DNA of 15,682 nt from Lentisphaeria bacterium (GTDB lineage Bacteria > Verrucomicrobiota > Lentisphaeria > Victivallales > Victivallaceae), in assembly GCA_900768515.1 (NCBI GenBank), contig CAAGDG010000028.1, positions 1 to 15,682 on the forward strand, in the 5' to 3' direction. Both the position numbers and the translations under genes were made by a program. The notes below the pieces were generated by a model. That model saw only the letters and a program-made list of their open reading frames with translations. It made no database searches and was not told the DNA's origin. Positions 14,662 through 15,682 of the stretch are shown here, in pieces (positions within the stretch are counted from its first letter, which is position 1; each line of letters starts with the position of its first letter).

Positions 14662-15057
14662 TCAATATAGCATCGGGTCCCCGGTTTGTAAAGGGGGGGA
14701 ATCCGGATTGTGGCGGTCGATTTTCTTTTTATTGCCGTGAGCGTCGACGGCGACGAAGGTGCACTCGGCGGTTAAAGCCTGGGCGTTGCCGACCCGTCCG
14801 GCAAGGGGAAAGGTGACGCTGCAAGAGGTGAAATGAGGGGCGCCGGCATAGAAATCGAGAATTTCACCTTCTCTGACAGGCCGGCGCAGCGTTACGTCTC
14901 CGAACCTGAAGCCGACCAGGTGGGCTTCACCGGTTAATTTCATTGCGTGGATGGCCGCCTGCTCCGCCATCATTTCGAGCATTCTTCCGCCGTAGAGAGC
15001 GCCTCCGATTCCAAGGTCCAGGGTTTTGATCAGGCGGCTGCCGATGAATTCTTCCAT
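14662..15057 (-). CDS. Hotdog-fold acyl-CoA thioesterase
   Basis: Small hotdog-fold thioesterase, probably hydrolysing an acyl-CoA in the cytoplasm. Seen in 131 residues: GIGGALYGGRMLEMMAEQAAIHA (16-38, the hotdog helix start with the conserved GG), GEAHLVGFRFGDVTLRRP (43-60), VREGEILDFYAG (61-72), and paired C-terminal strands around SCSVTFPLAGRVG and ALTAECTFVAVDAHG. In YciA/BFIT-type enzymes an aspartate follows the GG by seven residues; here that position is Ala31 and the next is Glu32, so catalysis would need the glutamate or differ. The ATG at 15057 has AGGA 6 nt upstream and gives the usual length; longer in-frame versions back to 15384 run through AT-rich non-coding DNA. A -10-like TATATT lies at 15097-15092 (minus strand) with only a weak -35. 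Confidence 0.85.
   Translation of the reverse strand: MEEFIGSRLIKTLDLGIGGALYGGRMLEMMAEQAAIHAMKLTGEAHLVGFRFGDVTLRRPVREGEILDFYAGAPHFTSCSVTFPLAGRVGNAQALTAECTFVAVDAHGNKKKIDRHNPDSPPLQTGDPMLY
14664..14692 (-). promoter_or_regulatory. Promoter for the 82-aa gene and prmC
   Basis: Read leftward, TTTACA (14692-14687), a 17-nt spacer and TATATT (14669-14664). The -35 box lies inside the end of the thioesterase gene and the -10 box touches its stop codon. The leader is about 62 nt and contains a short GGAGC/GCTCC inverted repeat (14636-14646). Confidence 0.6.
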
Positions 15058-15091
15058 TTGGGTTCCTGCAAATGATTTTCTTTTTAGGGAA

Positions 15092-15097
15092 AATATA
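15092..15097 (-). promoter_or_regulatory. Possible -10 box for the thioesterase gene
   Basis: TATATT read leftward, 34 nt upstream of the thioesterase ATG. The best -35 candidate, TGGATT at 16 nt spacing, matches the consensus poorly. It is supported mainly because four other leftward units in the window use the same -10 hexamer. Confidence 0.35.
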
Positions 15098-15167
15098 TCT
15101 GTTCTCCGGGAAAAATCCAGTAGGCACAAAAAAATAAAAAAATATCGATCTTTTTTTATCGAAGCTC

Positions 15168-15195
15168 TTGATAAATGATGGAAATCGGTTATATT
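15168..15195 (+). promoter_or_regulatory. Promoter of an orphan rightward transcript
   Basis: TTGATA (15168-15173), a 16-nt spacer and TATATT (15190-15195) predict a start near 15202. No protein gene of ordinary size follows. An intrinsic terminator on the same strand closes the unit about 160 nt downstream. Confidence 0.55.
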
Positions 15196-15201
15196 GAATA
15201 A

Positions 15202-15363
15202 CGAAAGGAGAGATGAAAGATCAATTAAGGTGTAGAAAAATAACTCTTTCCGGGAATTTTCGGTATGAAATTTCCGAAAGTTAACATAGTGTTGTTTCCT
15301 GTTTCCTGTTTCCTTTTCCCTTTCTCCCTGGCCGGATGTCTCCCTGCATCCGGCCTCTTTTTT
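15202..15363 (+). ncRNA. Candidate small RNA or micro-ORF transcript
   Basis: The unit is defined by a promoter at 15168-15195 and a strong terminator ending at 15363, about 162 nt in all. Seen inside: AAAGGAGAG near the 5' end (15204-15212); a possible hairpin TTTCGG/CCGAAA (15258-15263 with 15274-15279); three tandem copies of TGTTTCC (15293-15313); and a pyrimidine tract leading into the terminator, whose apical loop is TCTCCCTG. Unpaired C-rich segments of this kind are known in small RNAs that pair with Shine-Dalgarno sequences. A 23-codon reading frame from ATG at 15213 to TAA at 15284 exists, but its AGGAG is only 2 nt from the ATG, too close for normal initiation. AAAGGA (15204-15209) can also pair with TCCTTT (15311-15316), which could hide that site. 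Expression is not shown. No known RNA family was recognised. Confidence 0.45.
15330..15363 (+). terminator. Strong intrinsic terminator
   Basis: GGCCGGATG (15330-15338) and CATCCGGCC (15347-15355) form a perfect 9-bp GC-rich stem with an 8-nt loop, followed by TC and six T residues (15358-15363). The T-run is on the plus strand only. The nearest plus-strand protein gene upstream ends at 13431, with three minus-strand genes between, so it most likely ends the orphan transcript starting near 15202. Confidence 0.85.
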
Positions 15364-15376
15364 GTTCAGGCTCGGA

Positions 15377-15452
15377 GGAGTCAAGGGATGCCTCCGGCGG
15401 GCAGGGCGCTTCGCCCCTGCACCCCGACCGGCAAGGTGCCGGTGCCGGATAC
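15377..15452. repeat. GC-rich interspersed repeat, copy 1
   Basis: 76 bp matching positions 15607-15682 with one difference (T at 15443 against C at 15673). It begins GGAGTCAAGGGATGCC. Internal folds include GCAGGGCG against a bulged CGCCCCTGC with a CTT loop (15401-15420), and CCGGCA/TGCCGG with an AGG loop (15428-15442). It is extremely GC-rich within an AT-rich neighbourhood and joins a long hairpin on its right. Short reading frames through it look spurious. Inference: a dispersed intergenic repeat of the host genome. Confidence 0.85.
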
Positions 15453-15488
15453 GAAATAGTTTTTCGCATCGCGAAAAACTATTTCGTA
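15450..15488. repeat. Long perfect hairpin (18-bp stem)
   Basis: Positions 15450-15467 and 15471-15488 are exact reverse complements, with arms starting TACGAAATAG and ending CTATTTCGTA around a 3-nt ATC loop. The left arm starts within the last 3 bp of repeat copy 1. No T-run follows on either side, although each arm has an internal run of five T or A. It could be part of a mobile palindromic element, a transcription or mRNA-end barrier, or an attachment-like site. Confidence 0.8.
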
Positions 15489-15606
15489 GACACCTTTATA
15501 AAGCAGTCAGGAAAAACGCTTTTCCACGCAGAAATTTAAATCATTAATCGTCACATCACGTTCATCTACTTTTATTTACCGACTTTCTTTTCTCGCGAAA
15601 TCAGGG
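15489..15606. other. AT-rich spacer between repeat copies
   Basis: No gene seen. The stretch is AT-rich and holds a small perfect inverted repeat, GGAAAA/TTTTCC around ACGC (15510-15525). No convincing promoter, ribosome site or reading frame was found. With 15058-15167 (AT-rich, thioesterase upstream region), the small-RNA unit and the repeats, it completes the 625-nt gene-free right end. Confidence 0.5.
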
Positions 15607-15682
15607 GGAGTCAAGGGATGCCTCCGGCGGGCAGGGCGCTTCGCCCCTGCACCCCGACCGGCAAGGTGCCGGCGCCGGATAC
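15607..15682. repeat. GC-rich interspersed repeat, copy 2 (runs to window edge)
   Basis: Direct repeat of copy 1, in the same orientation and exactly 230 bp further right, 75 of 76 positions identical. Identity continues to the last base, so the right boundary, and whether the adjoining 18-bp-stem hairpin is also duplicated, cannot be seen. The left boundary is sharp: matching is lost within a few bases upstream of the shared GGAGTCAAGGG. Confidence 0.85.

Noticed and set aside
15127..15162. Minus-strand TCGAT/ATCGA hairpin followed by long T-runs as a terminator
   Set aside because: Only a 5-bp stem in very AT-rich DNA, with no minus-strand gene upstream inside the window to terminate. Left as chance.
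15058..15384. N-terminal extension of the thioesterase to 15384
   Set aside because: The added residues come from AT-rich DNA containing the opposite-strand promoter and terminator. The family length fits the start at 15057.
15265..15547. Several 60-70 codon frames through the terminator and repeat
   Set aside because: They cross a strong terminator hairpin and the repeat, lack ribosome sites, and have low-complexity Pro/Arg/Gly products.
15377..15682. CRISPR array
   Set aside because: Only two copies, 76 bp or longer, spaced by 154 bp, with internal GC-rich folds; no regular short repeat-spacer pattern and no cas gene.

Overview
The window is a GC-rich bacterial chromosomal segment, apart from an AT-rich right end. 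Gene content and protein style suggest a Gram-negative-type, fermentative, carbohydrate-using bacterium. I would guess a Victivallis-like member of the Lentisphaerota, or a relative in the PVC group. That is inference from the mix of genes (AmpG-like permease, L,D-transpeptidase, free-standing accA, ROK and LacI sugar regulators, GH35) and not from a marker gene.

Left block (1-5416). The 5' two thirds of an acetolactate synthase large subunit gene runs leftward off the window. It diverges from a four-gene rightward cluster: a membrane-anchored LysM/L,D-transpeptidase, accA, an ArgA-like N-acetyltransferase overlapping accA by 4 nt, and an AmpG-like MFS permease. The roughly 210-nt divergent region carries a good sigma-70-like promoter for each direction.

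Centre (5427-12244). A broken leftward MFS transporter gene has lost its first three transmembrane segments and also carries a -1 frameshift. It follows a ROK-family regulator gene. Divergent from ROK is a tightly packed rightward operon: zinc alcohol/polyol dehydrogenase, SDR dehydrogenase, UlaG-like metallo-beta-lactamase-fold hydrolase and cytoplasmic GH35 beta-galactosidase, with two 4-nt overlaps. This looks like a pathway that cuts a beta-galactoside, oxidises a sugar and opens a lactone. The ROK/operon intergenic region holds a near-perfect 21-bp dyad on the operon -35 box and a perfect 15-bp palindrome on the ROK -10 box. A separately promoted LacI-family gene follows; its promoter has exactly the same hexamers and spacing as the catabolic operon (TTGACA, 17 nt, TATTTT) and an AACCGGTT operator-like core just downstream.

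Right block (13448-15057). Three leftward genes: a hotdog acyl-CoA thioesterase, an 82-residue conserved-looking protein of unknown function, and prmC, the release-factor glutamine methyltransferase.

Right end (15058-15682). There is no convincing protein gene. It contains a rightward promoter and, about 160 nt downstream, a textbook intrinsic terminator, which together define an orphan transcript with pyrimidine-rich, C-rich segments (candidate small RNA). Next come two near-identical copies of a GC-rich repeat of at least 76 bp, 230 bp apart. The first copy abuts an 18-bp perfect-stem hairpin; the second runs off the window.

The most promising undescribed items are the orphan RNA unit at 15168-15363, the oxidative GH35 operon with its two candidate operators and two regulators, and the doubly lesioned MFS gene.
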